Shown here piece by piece: positions 27,287 to 35,527 of a stretch of DNA of 64,000 bases; position 1 is the stretch's first letter, and every line of letters begins with the position of its first letter. A model generated the notes under the pieces. It had not been told where the DNA came from, did no database searches, and worked only from the letters and a program-made list of their open reading frames with translations. The translations under genes were made by a program, and so were the position numbers. This DNA is from Verrucomicrobiales bacterium (lineage in GTDB: Bacteria; Verrucomicrobiota; Verrucomicrobiia; Methylacidiphilales; JAAUTS01): contig JAIRPN010000013.1 of assembly GCA_031256975.1 (NCBI GenBank), positions 124,001 through 188,000 on the forward strand, written 5' to 3'.

Positions 27287-28696
27287 TTATTTGGCGCCGT
27301 GGGAACGCAGCACGGCGGGAAGGGTCATTAGCAGGATTTTGATGTCCAGCCAGATGGTCCAGTTGTCGATGTATTGCAGGTCGAGTTTGACCCAGTCCTC
27401 GAAAGATTTGACCTCGTTGCGGCCCTGGACTTGCCACAGGCAGGTGATGCCGGGCTTGACGCTGAGGCGGCGGCGCTGGGCGTTTTCGCTAATGGCGAGG
27501 GTTTCGTACACCGGCAAGGGGCGCGGTCCGACCAGGCTCATTTCGCCGCGCAGCACATTGATCAGTTGCGGCAGTTCATCGAGGCTGGTCTTGCGCAGGA
27601 AACGGCCGATCTTGGTGATGCGCGGATCGTTGGTGACCTTGAACACCGGGCCGGACATCTCGTTCAGGCGGTCGAGCTCATTCTTGAGCTGCTCGGCGTT
27701 GGAAACCATCGAGCGGAATTTGTACATCATGAAGGGACGGCCATGCAACCCGCTGCGGGATTGCTTGAAGAACACCTGGCCCTTGTCGGTGAGTTTGATC
27801 AACAGGGCGATAACCAGCATGGGAATTGCCAAAACTGCCAGCAACAGGGAGGAACCGAGCCGGTCGATGATGCTCTTGAACAGGATTTCCCAGGAGCTGT
27901 CCGGCGTGGAACGGAAAATCAGCATCGGGTGGCTGAGGAAATAATCGACCTTGATGCGGGCCACGCGGACGTCGAACAAATTGGTGGCCAGCCACGCTTC
28001 GACGCCTTCATCCTCGGCGGAACGGATCAACCGGGAGACTTTTTCAAAAGAAGTATGCTTGATATCGAAAATGACCAGATGAATGGCTTCGTCATGCAAG
28101 GTGCGCACGAAACTTTCGCTGTCGATCTTGGCAACCTCCAAGTGATGAGCCAGATACAGGCCGAATTCCGGATGGTCTTGCAAGTCACGCTGCCAGTCGG
28201 TTTTGGTCCGATGATCCGTAACCAGCAGCAAGTTTTGCCGGCGTTGCGGGATGCGTTTGAGAATGACGTTCAGCACCAGTATGTGGCGCAGATACAAAAA
28301 CAGGGCGCTGAGCGGAATGAAGATCAGGAACACCGAACGCGCGAGGAAGTTGATCTGGCCGATGAACAGCGAGAAGACGATGCAGATAAAGACAAAGGTC
28401 GAAGTCTGGATGCACAGGTTGAGCACATCGCCCCGGCGCTGGTTGGAGCTGAGATTGTAAAAGCCGATCTTGGTGTGGATGACCGGTGTCAGCAGGGCGA
28501 TGGGGATCAGGAAGTAGAAGTATTCCTTGTTAAAAGAGGTTTCGTTCAATTGCAGGAAAAAAAAATCCTGGGGCAAGTGAATGCGTATAAAAACCGCCAA
28601 CAAAAAAGCCAGGCAGGCTACGATAGCGTCGGCTACCTGCAGAACTCCGCGCCGGATCTTGTGTTTTGCAAAAGGCATTGAAACATAATCAAACAA
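27287..28696 (-). CDS. Polyprenyl-phosphate sugar-1-phosphate transferase (WbaP/WcaJ type)
   Basis: The 469-residue protein initiates exopolysaccharide or O-antigen repeats by placing a sugar phosphate on undecaprenyl phosphate. It has four to five membrane segments in residues 15-130, a central Rossmann-like CoA-binding-type domain (about 140-260), another hydrophobic segment (LLLAVLAIPMLVIALL) and the bacterial sugar transferase domain: FFKQSRSGLHGRPFMMYKFRSM in part, KTSLDELPQLINVLRGEMSLVGPRP in part. The sugar is not predictable. It is divergent from ddh; no other polysaccharide gene is adjacent. Confidence 0.88.
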   Translation of the reverse strand: MFDYVSMPFAKHKIRRGVLQVADAIVACLAFLLAVFIRIHLPQDFFFLQLNETSFNKEYFYFLIPIALLTPVIHTKIGFYNLSSNQRRGDVLNLCIQTSTFVFICIVFSLFIGQINFLARSVFLIFIPLSALFLYLRHILVLNVILKRIPQRRQNLLLVTDHRTKTDWQRDLQDHPEFGLYLAHHLEVAKIDSESFVRTLHDEAIHLVIFDIKHTSFEKVSRLIRSAEDEGVEAWLATNLFDVRVARIKVDYFLSHPMLIFRSTPDSSWEILFKSIIDRLGSSLLLAVLAIPMLVIALLIKLTDKGQVFFKQSRSGLHGRPFMMYKFRSMVSNAEQLKNELDRLNEMSGPVFKVTNDPRITKIGRFLRKTSLDELPQLINVLRGEMSLVGPRPLPVYETLAISENAQRRRLSVKPGITCLWQVQGRNEVKSFEDWVKLDLQYIDNWTIWLDIKILLMTLPAVLRSHGAK

Positions 28697-28766
28697 GAAT
28701 AAATCCCCGCTGTCAAAACGAGAAATAGACGCGGGCGGCGGATTCCGTTAAAATAACACTCCCCCT

Positions 28767-29660
28767 ATGATGAAAAAAATACGCGTTGCAGTGGTCGGTT
28801 ACGGAAATATCGGGCGTTTTGCCGTGGAAGCGGTGCAGGCGGCCGGGGATATGGAATTGGCAGGCGTGGTGCGCCGGGCGGAGGGTTCGTCGCTGCCGGA
28901 TATCAGGACGGTCACGCAGGTGGACGATCTGGGCGAGGTTGATGTCGCCCTGCTTTGCGGCCCGACCCGCAGCATTCCCGACACTGCCCCGGAATATCTC
29001 AAGCGGGGCATCCACACGGTCGACAGTTACGACATCCATGGGGAAAAGCTCTGGCGACTTCGCAAGCAACTGGACAAGTTGGGCAAGGAGCATGACAGCG
29101 TCGCCGTCGTTAGCGCCGGGTGGGATCCGGGCAGTGACTCGGTGCTGCGAACCTTGCTGCTGGCGATGGCGCCCAAGGGGTTGACCTATACCAATTTCGG
29201 TCCCGGCATGAGCATGGGGCATTCGGTCTGCGCCAAGTCCAAGCATGGCGTGAAGGACGCGCTGTCCATGACCATCCCGACCGGAACAGGCGTGCATCGC
29301 CGCATGGTCTACGTCGAACTGGAACCGGGGGCCGACTTCGTCGAGGTGGAATCCGCGATCAAGACCGACGATTATTTCATCCATGATGACACGCATGTGT
29401 TTGCCGTGCCGGGCGTCGACGCCTTGAAGGACATGGGCCACGGTGTGGTCATGGAACGCAGGGGAGTCAGCGGCCAGACACAAAACCAGTTGTTCGAGTT
29501 CCGCATGCGTGTCAATAATCCGGCGCTGACCTCGCAGATCATGGTTTCTTGCGCGCGGGCGGCGTTGCGGTTGAAACCCGGTGCCTATACCATGCCCGAG
29601 ATTCCGCCGATGGATTATTTGCCGGGAGAGCGGGAAACCTTGATCAAAACGCTGGTTTGA
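28767..29660 (+). CDS. ddh: meso-Diaminopimelate D-dehydrogenase
   Basis: Ddh converts tetrahydrodipicolinate to meso-diaminopimelate in one NADPH-dependent step, bypassing the succinylase, acetylase or aminotransferase branches. The 297 residues begin with the Rossmann motif VAVVGYGNIGRFAVEA and continue with LLCGPTRSIPD, DSYDIHGE, VSAGWDPGSDSVLR, GPGMSMGHS and TIPTGTG, all typical of the family. It is divergently placed from the sugar transferase and converges on nnr with nine bases between stops. The enzyme has a scattered distribution in bacteria. Confidence 0.92.
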   Translation: MMKKIRVAVVGYGNIGRFAVEAVQAAGDMELAGVVRRAEGSSLPDIRTVTQVDDLGEVDVALLCGPTRSIPDTAPEYLKRGIHTVDSYDIHGEKLWRLRKQLDKLGKEHDSVAVVSAGWDPGSDSVLRTLLLAMAPKGLTYTNFGPGMSMGHSVCAKSKHGVKDALSMTIPTGTGVHRRMVYVELEPGADFVEVESAIKTDDYFIHDDTHVFAVPGVDALKDMGHGVVMERRGVSGQTQNQLFEFRMRVNNPALTSQIMVSCARAALRLKPGAYTMPEIPPMDYLPGERETLIKTLV

Positions 29661-29669
29661 CCGCTGGCG

Positions 29670-31157
29670 TCACACCAAGGGACGGATCTTTTTCCAGGCG
29701 GCACCGAGATGGTCAATGACGTCGCCGGACAGCAGGGTCTGTTCGGTATGGATCGCCAAGGCCGCGTCGGCGGCGAATCCGTGCCAGTAAACTCCCAGGC
29801 GGGCGGCGTCAAAAGCGTTCACTCCCTGTGCCAGCAACGCGCCAATGATGCCTGACAACACGTCGCCGGAACCCGCCGTGGCGAGCCCGGGATTGCCGCT
29901 GCCGTTATAGGAAGGCAGATGGTTGTATTCGGTCACCAGGGTGTTCGGGCCTTTCAGCACCAAAATGGTGTTCGGGTATTTGCTGATCCAGTTGATGGAA
30001 TCTTTTTGGCGGTTGGCGATCGGATTGCCGCGCAGGCGTTGGAACTCGCCTTCATGCGGGGTGAGAATGATCGGAGTCTTGCGGGTCGGGATGAGCTGGG
30101 ATTGGGTATTCAGCAGGTGCAGCGCGTCGGCATCGAGCAACACCGGCCTGGATGCGGAGCGCAACAGCAGGGAAAATTTGCGTTCGGCGGCGAGGTCGGT
30201 GCCGAAACCGGGGCCGATCACCCAGGCGTCCGAGCTGGCGGCCTTGGCCGGAATGGTTTGGCCGTCCCAGGGTTGCACCATGACTTCCGGGGTCTGCGAG
30301 GCGAGTTCGCGGTGGCTGTCGGGGTGGCAGAACAAGCGAACTACGCCCGCGCCGGCCCTGAGGGCGGCGCGACTGGCCAATACCGCGGCACCGGTAAAGC
30401 CGGGGCTGCCGGCGAAAATGGAAAGGTCCCCCTGCTTGTATTTGTGCGTGGCTGAGGAGACCGAATGGGCCAGTTCCCGCGACAAGGACAGGTCAAAGAA
30501 GTCGGCGAAATAGTCGGCGTCGTCCTGATAAATGGTCAGTGCTATCGGAACAATGCGTCCCGAATAGCGGGTTCCGTCGCCCTGCAGGCAGCCCTGCTTG
30601 ACCGCGCCGATGGCCAGGGTAAAGTCGGCCTGGAAAGCGCAGGCAGCGGCCGTCCCGTTTTCTCCGTCGAGTCCCGACGGGGTGTCGACGCTAACGGTGA
30701 CGTGCCAGGGTTTGCGTTGCTGCTGCCACCATTCCAGCACTTCGCGGGTCTTGCCGGAAGGTTCGCCCTTGGCGCCGACACCGAGCAGGCAGTCGAACAC
30801 CAACGCGGGTTCGCGATGGTCGAGGTGGAAGGAATGAAAAGCGGGCCAGATTTGCGCGCTGGACAGGGCCGAGCGGATGGCGGGGGAATCGACCAGTTTG
30901 CGTTCGGTCGGGGTTTCGGTGATCAACACCTCGATGTCCCAGCCAAGTTCGGCCAGGCGACCCGCCAGCCACAAGCCGTCGTTGCCGTTGTTGCCCTTGC
31001 CGCAAAGGAAAATCGCCGCGCCGGGTTGCGGGAATTTTTCACTGATATACTGGACGCAACCTTCCACCGCTTGCTCCATCAGGGCGCTAACGGCGATCCC
31101 GGCGGCGAGGGTTTCTTGTTCCCAGTTCTGGATGGTGGAGGGAGGGACGACTTTCAT
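29670..31157 (-). CDS. nnr: Bifunctional NAD(P)HX epimerase / ADP-dependent NAD(P)HX dehydratase
   Basis: This repair enzyme restores hydrated NADH and NADPH. The 495 residues comprise an N-terminal YjeF epimerase domain (about 1-215) with CGKGNNGNDGLWLAGRL and a C-terminal YjeF kinase-like dehydratase domain (about 225-495) with SPGFTGAAVLASRAALRAGAG, ILTPHEGEF, and NPGLATAGSGDVLSGIIGALL. The start overlaps the acpS stop by four bases, so pdxJ-acpS-nnr form one operon. Confidence 0.92.
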   Translation of the reverse strand: MKVVPPSTIQNWEQETLAAGIAVSALMEQAVEGCVQYISEKFPQPGAAIFLCGKGNNGNDGLWLAGRLAELGWDIEVLITETPTERKLVDSPAIRSALSSAQIWPAFHSFHLDHREPALVFDCLLGVGAKGEPSGKTREVLEWWQQQRKPWHVTVSVDTPSGLDGENGTAAACAFQADFTLAIGAVKQGCLQGDGTRYSGRIVPIALTIYQDDADYFADFFDLSLSRELAHSVSSATHKYKQGDLSIFAGSPGFTGAAVLASRAALRAGAGVVRLFCHPDSHRELASQTPEVMVQPWDGQTIPAKAASSDAWVIGPGFGTDLAAERKFSLLLRSASRPVLLDADALHLLNTQSQLIPTRKTPIILTPHEGEFQRLRGNPIANRQKDSINWISKYPNTILVLKGPNTLVTEYNHLPSYNGSGNPGLATAGSGDVLSGIIGALLAQGVNAFDAARLGVYWHGFAADAALAIHTEQTLLSGDVIDHLGAAWKKIRPLV

Positions 31158-31543
31158 TGGCTGATCAGGATGGCCGTGGCGGCGGCGTAGTGTTCGGTAT
31201 GGGTGAGGCTGATCATGACGCGACCAGCGCCGCGTTCGCGCAGCAGTTTTTCGCCATTGGCGTGCAGTTGCAAATAGGGTTCACCGTTCTCGCGGCGGGA
31301 GACTTCCATGTCGTGCCAGCCCAGCCGTTCGCCGATGCCGGTGCCGAAGGCCTTGCTGACCGCCTCCTTGGCGGCGAAGCGGGCGGCGAGGTGGCGGTGG
31401 GGGTATTTCTGGTGACTGGCATAGGCGACTTCACCGGGCAGGAAAATGCGCTCAAGGAAACGCTCGCCGAACTTCTCGACAGATTGGCGGATGCGTTCGC
31501 ATTCGACCAAGTCGAGTCCGGTGCCGAGGATTGTTTCGCCCAT
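31154..31543 (-). CDS. acpS: Holo-[acyl-carrier-protein] synthase
   Basis: AcpS transfers phosphopantetheine from CoA to acyl carrier protein. The 129-residue product shows GTGLDLVECERIR (metal-binding aspartate), FLERIFLPGE and HLAARFAAKEAVSKAFGTG (Glu/Lys active site). It is located between pdxJ (16-base gap) and nnr (4-base overlap), an order common in bacteria. Confidence 0.92.
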   Translation of the reverse strand: MGETILGTGLDLVECERIRQSVEKFGERFLERIFLPGEVAYASHQKYPHRHLAARFAAKEAVSKAFGTGIGERLGWHDMEVSRRENGEPYLQLHANGEKLLRERGAGRVMISLTHTEHYAAATAILISQ

Positions 31544-31559
31544 AAATAGTCCGTTGTAG

Positions 31560-32309
31560 TTAGCGTTGTGACTGCAGAATCAACAATAATTCCCTGACAG
31601 CTGTCTGAATGCCAGAAAAAACTGCGCGGGATACGATGGAGTGCCCGATATTGAGTGTATCCAGGTATGGCACAGCGGAGATAAATTCGGGCAGGTTTTG
31701 GTAGTTCAAGCCGTGTCCGGCATTGACCTGCAGGCCGAGGGAATGGGCCAGTTCGGCGGCGCGACGCAGGGTGTCGAGCTGGGTTTTGCGGCCGGAGGCT
31801 TCCAAGGCGTTGGCATAGGTGCCGGTATGCAACTCGATGCAGGGGGCGCCGCAGTCCTTGGCGGCGCGGATCTGGGTTTCGTCGGGGTCGATGAACAGGC
31901 TGACCATGATCCCGGCGGCGCTTAGCGTCCGGGTGGCCTTGGCGACGCGGTCAAACTGGCCGCTAACGTCCAACCCGCCCTCGGTGGTGACTTCGCGGCG
32001 GTTTTCCGGCACCAGGCAGGCGTCCTGCGGCTTGACCGTTAGCGCGGTTTCGACCATGGCGTCGGTGACGGCCATTTCCAGGTTGAGGGGGACTTGCAGT
32101 TGCGATTTGAGCAGGGTTATGTCGCCGTCCCGGATATGGCGGCGATCTTCGCGCAGATGGGCGGTGATGGAATGGGCCCCGGCGGCGACGGCCAGTTGGG
32201 CAGCTGCCAACGGTGAGGGTTCCGCCAAAGGGTGGTCGACCGCGACATCCCGGTAACGGGCTTGCCGCAGGGTGGCGACGTGGTCGATATTGAGGCCGAG
32301 CTTGAGCAT
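31560..32309 (-). CDS. pdxJ: Pyridoxine 5'-phosphate synthase
   Basis: PdxJ condenses 3-amino-2-oxopropyl phosphate with deoxyxylulose 5-phosphate to give pyridoxine phosphate. The 249 residues start MLKLGLNIDHVATLRQARY, the family N-terminus, followed by AGAHSITAHLREDRRHI, the conserved TTEGGLDV and VNAGHGLNYQNL. The ATG at 32309 is preferred over a TTG three codons upstream. PdxA, the preceding enzyme, is encoded at 50021, so the deoxyxylulose-dependent route is present. Confidence 0.94.
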   Translation of the reverse strand: MLKLGLNIDHVATLRQARYRDVAVDHPLAEPSPLAAAQLAVAAGAHSITAHLREDRRHIRDGDITLLKSQLQVPLNLEMAVTDAMVETALTVKPQDACLVPENRREVTTEGGLDVSGQFDRVAKATRTLSAAGIMVSLFIDPDETQIRAAKDCGAPCIELHTGTYANALEASGRKTQLDTLRRAAELAHSLGLQVNAGHGLNYQNLPEFISAVPYLDTLNIGHSIVSRAVFSGIQTAVRELLLILQSQR

Positions 32310-32740
32310 GGGCGGCAATAATAAGACAGAAAGGAGAAAGCAGGAAGCTGAAATAATTCCGGTTTTCCGCCTTCCTGTCGGGCATGCGGGATATTCCTGA
32401 GTTTTGGGTGGGATTCGTCGGAGGTTGACGAGGTTTGGGGAATGACTGACGAGGTTTCGTCGAAGGTTGACGGGTTTTCGGGAATGGCCGCCGAGGATTC
32501 GTCGAAGCCTGACGAGATTTCGGGAGTGATCGATGAGATTTCATCGAAGGTTGACTAGTTTTCGGGAATGGTTGACGAGATTTCGTCGAAACCCGACGAG
32601 AATTCCAGAAGGGTTCGGGAAAACTCCCGTATCGTCCCGGAATATCCGGCAAGCCGGGAATAAATGCCGGGTTTTAAATGGTATCAAACCTGCTGTTGCT
32701 TCACCTGCCATTAGTGGCTATTTTGAAGGTAAAGCAGGTT
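32310..32740. other. 431-base intergenic region between pdxJ and glnD
   Basis: This is the longest gap in the window. It holds a short inverted repeat (CAGGAAG at about 32342 against CTTCCTG at about 32370), a 21-base tandem repeat (32412-32621, listed separately) and a GC hairpin at about 32635-32659 (TCCCGG/CCGGGA arms). It must carry divergent promoters for pdxJ and glnD, but no convincing -35/-10 pair was found. Confidence 0.6.
32412..32621. repeat. 21-bp tandem repeat array, about ten degenerate units in alternating pairs
   Basis: Units start every 21 bases from 32412 (32412, 32433, 32454 ... 32601). Two types alternate, giving a 42-base higher period: type A near TTTCGTCGAAGGTTGACGAG and type B near TTTTCGGGAATGGTTGACGAG with differences. 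Units share the ending GACGAG. The units are 60-90 percent alike, so the array is old or under constraint. On the minus strand the array reads as a Pro/Arg/Lys-rich seven-residue repeat, but no convincing gene start or independent stop supports translation. Confidence 0.8.
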
Positions 32741-35506
32741 ATGTCGGAATATTTGGACAAGGTGTTGAAGCACGCGGAGCGTGATTTGTTGGCGCATGCC
32801 AAGGGCAATCCCCAGGATTTGCTGGAATTATATCGCAAATTCCTGAAGCTGGAGGAACACCGCATCCTGCTGGGACACAATTCCGGCGACGGCGGGTTGG
32901 AATCGACCCAAAAACGTTCCGACTTGTACAGCGTGGTGCTGTCGCATTTGTTCGAGTCGGCGCTGGCCAACGCGGAGCAGACCCATGGCATCAAGCGCGG
33001 CGACGTGCGGATGTCGATGGTGGCGATCGGCGGGTTTGGTCGCGGGCAACTGGCGCCGTACAGCGACATCGACGTGCTGTTCCTGTACGAACCTTCCGCC
33101 AAGGTGCCGAAACAAAGCCGCTTTGCCGAGGACGCGATCCAGCAGGTGCTGTATTTGCTGTGGGACATGGGCACCAAGGTGGGACATGCCAGCCGCACTG
33201 TTGACGAGGCGATCAAGCAGGGCATCGAGGATTTACAGACGCGGACAACCTATCTGGAGACGCGTTTGCTGGGGGGCGACAAGTCGCTGTACGAGGAATT
33301 CCTCAAGCGTTTTTACAAGCAGTGCGTGCAGGGTCGCGAGCGCGAATACGCCGAGTGGCGGCTGGAAGACCAGAAGAAACGCCACGAGAAGTTCGGCAAC
33401 ACGGTGTTCCTGCAGGAGCCGAACGTCAAGACCGGTTGTGGCGGCTTGCGTGACTATCACAATTTGTTGTGGGTCTCCAAGGTGTTGCTTGGACTGGATT
33501 CGACTGTCGCGTTGCAGCAAAAGGGATTATTGCTGACCGGTGAGCAACGCCAGCTCGACCACGCCTATAATTTTCTGCTGAAGATCCGCAACGAATTGCA
33601 TTACATCCAGGGTCGCGCCGGCGACCAGCTGACCCTGCGTTTGCAGGGCGACGTGGCCAACCGGTTGAAATACCCGCAGCGTTCCGTATTGCGCCGCACC
33701 GAGGCGTTGATGCGCGAGTATTACCACCACACCCGCGATATTTTCCTGCTCACCAACATCCTGTTCCGCCGCATGAGCGAGCGCAAGGGCAAGCGCGACT
33801 ACTTCCTGAGCATCCTGCCCGCCACCATCAAGGGCGAGAAAAAGATCAACAAATTCATCCTGCGCGGCGGGCAACTGCATGCGCAGAAGAACACAGTGTT
33901 CAATGACGACCCGCTGGCGATGATCCGGGTGTTCCAGATTTTGCAGCAGCACAAGGCCAAGCTCAGCCCGGAACTCGAGGCGATGATTCGCCGCAAGCTG
34001 GGAGTGGTGAACGGCAAGTTCCTCTGGCTGCCCGAGGTGCGCGACATGCTGTTTGACATCGTGCGCAAGAAGGGCGAGGTGGGGCGCATCATCCGCACCA
34101 TGCACGAGTGCGGGGTGCTGGGCAAATTGATTCCCGAGTTCGAGCCGCTGGACTGCTTGGTGCAGCATGAGTTTTATCACCGTTACACAGCCGACGAGCA
34201 TACCATCCAGTGTCTGGAACAACTCGACGAGGTGATGGTCAAGAAAAGCGCCCCGTACAGCAAGTACCGCGATTTATTGGTGAGTTGTTCCTGTCCCGAG
34301 ATTTTATATTTGGCATTGATCCTGCACGACACCGGCAAGGCGGCCAACAGCAAGAATCATCACGAGGTCAGCACCCAGAACGCGGTGCGCTTTGCCCGGC
34401 GCATGAAAATCACCGGTCGCCAACTGCAACTGATGAGTTTCCTGGTCGACCATCACATGACCATTACCGAGTACGCCTTGCGGCGCAATCTCGATGACGC
34501 GCAGACCATCCGCTCGTTCGCCCGTATCGTGCAGGATGCCGAACGGTTGGATTTGTTGATGCTGATGACCTTCGCCGACGTGCAGGGTTTGGGCAATTCC
34601 ACCTGGTCGAACTGGAAGGAAGGCTTGGTCTGGCAGTTGTATCACAGCACCCGCGACATGCTGGAGGGCGAGGAGGAATTTCTCAAGAAGGCGGCGCAGC
34701 GTGCGATTGACCTGAAGGACCGCCTGCGCAAGTCGTTGCAGGGCGAGGTGGACAAGGCGGAGTGCGACGCGCATTTCCTGTCGATGCCGGAACATTATTT
34801 CAAGGAAGCCGACGAGGATCGCATCATCGCCGATGTGCGGCAGGTGCATACGTTCTTTGTCCAGCAATTCGGCGAGGAAGGCAATCCGCTATGGCCGGTG
34901 ATCCGCTGGCATGACAAGCCGGCCGAGGGACATTCCGAGGTCACGGTGGTAACTTGGGACCGCGACAAGCTGTTCTCGAAGATCGCCGGGGCCTTCTCGG
35001 TGATCGGGTTGAATATTCTCAGCGCTGACATCTGGACGCGCAGCGACCATATTGTCATCGACCGTTTCCGCGTGTGCACGGAAAAATTCGAGGCCATCAG
35101 CCATGAGTTCGACCGCAAATCCTTCCAGGAAACCCTGAACAAGGCTTTGTTAAGCCCGACCTATGATCTCGGCAAGGAAATCATCAAGGCGCGCAGCAAG
35201 GCGAAGAAGATTTTCGACGAGGAAGTGGTGGAACTGGCGATGTGGGTGGACAATGAGAACTCCGACGCCTACACCATGTTGCACCTGATTTCCCCGGACC
35301 GCATCGGCTTATTGTACCAGGTTTCCAAGGTGCTGGCCGACCGTGACATTTCCCTGGCCCATGCCCGCATCGCCACCGAGAACGGGGCGGCACAGGACAC
35401 CTTTTACCTGACCGGCGCGGATGGCAACAAGCTGGAGGATGACGAGGAAATCCGCAACCTGGTGCGCGCCCTGCGCCGTACACTGGAACCCGCCAAGGTG
35501 GAATAA
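32741..35506 (+). CDS. glnD: [Protein-PII] uridylyltransferase/uridylyl-removing enzyme
   Basis: GlnD senses glutamine and modifies PII proteins. The 921 residues carry the nucleotidyltransferase domain (about 70-220) with GGFGRGQLAPYSDIDVLFLYE, the uridylyltransferase linker, an HD phosphohydrolase domain with LILHDTGKAANSKNHHEVS at about residue 528, and two ACT domains, near 743 (KIAGAFSVIGLNILSADI) and 855 (LLYQVSKVLADRDISLAHARI). I start at ATG 32741 (MSEYLDKVLK); 21 further codons are open upstream. No PII or glutamine synthetase gene lies within view. It contains no copy of the dispersed motif over 2.8 kb. Confidence 0.93.
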   Translation: MSEYLDKVLKHAERDLLAHAKGNPQDLLELYRKFLKLEEHRILLGHNSGDGGLESTQKRSDLYSVVLSHLFESALANAEQTHGIKRGDVRMSMVAIGGFGRGQLAPYSDIDVLFLYEPSAKVPKQSRFAEDAIQQVLYLLWDMGTKVGHASRTVDEAIKQGIEDLQTRTTYLETRLLGGDKSLYEEFLKRFYKQCVQGREREYAEWRLEDQKKRHEKFGNTVFLQEPNVKTGCGGLRDYHNLLWVSKVLLGLDSTVALQQKGLLLTGEQRQLDHAYNFLLKIRNELHYIQGRAGDQLTLRLQGDVANRLKYPQRSVLRRTEALMREYYHHTRDIFLLTNILFRRMSERKGKRDYFLSILPATIKGEKKINKFILRGGQLHAQKNTVFNDDPLAMIRVFQILQQHKAKLSPELEAMIRRKLGVVNGKFLWLPEVRDMLFDIVRKKGEVGRIIRTMHECGVLGKLIPEFEPLDCLVQHEFYHRYTADEHTIQCLEQLDEVMVKKSAPYSKYRDLLVSCSCPEILYLALILHDTGKAANSKNHHEVSTQNAVRFARRMKITGRQLQLMSFLVDHHMTITEYALRRNLDDAQTIRSFARIVQDAERLDLLMLMTFADVQGLGNSTWSNWKEGLVWQLYHSTRDMLEGEEEFLKKAAQRAIDLKDRLRKSLQGEVDKAECDAHFLSMPEHYFKEADEDRIIADVRQVHTFFVQQFGEEGNPLWPVIRWHDKPAEGHSEVTVVTWDRDKLFSKIAGAFSVIGLNILSADIWTRSDHIVIDRFRVCTEKFEAISHEFDRKSFQETLNKALLSPTYDLGKEIIKARSKAKKIFDEEVVELAMWVDNENSDAYTMLHLISPDRIGLLYQVSKVLADRDISLAHARIATENGAAQDTFYLTGADGNKLEDDEEIRNLVRALRRTLEPAKVE

Positions 35507-35527
35507 CGACGCCAATCACGAGGCCGC

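Noticed and set aside
27374-28681. Long plus-strand open frame opposite the sugar transferase
   Set aside because: The minus-strand frame matches a known family; the other is a compositional shadow.
31963-32652. Minus-strand open frame with a Pro/Arg/Lys heptad repeat
   Set aside because: Half of it is an alternative frame of pdxJ, and the repeat part is explained by the 21-bp DNA repeat. No ribosome site or supporting composition.
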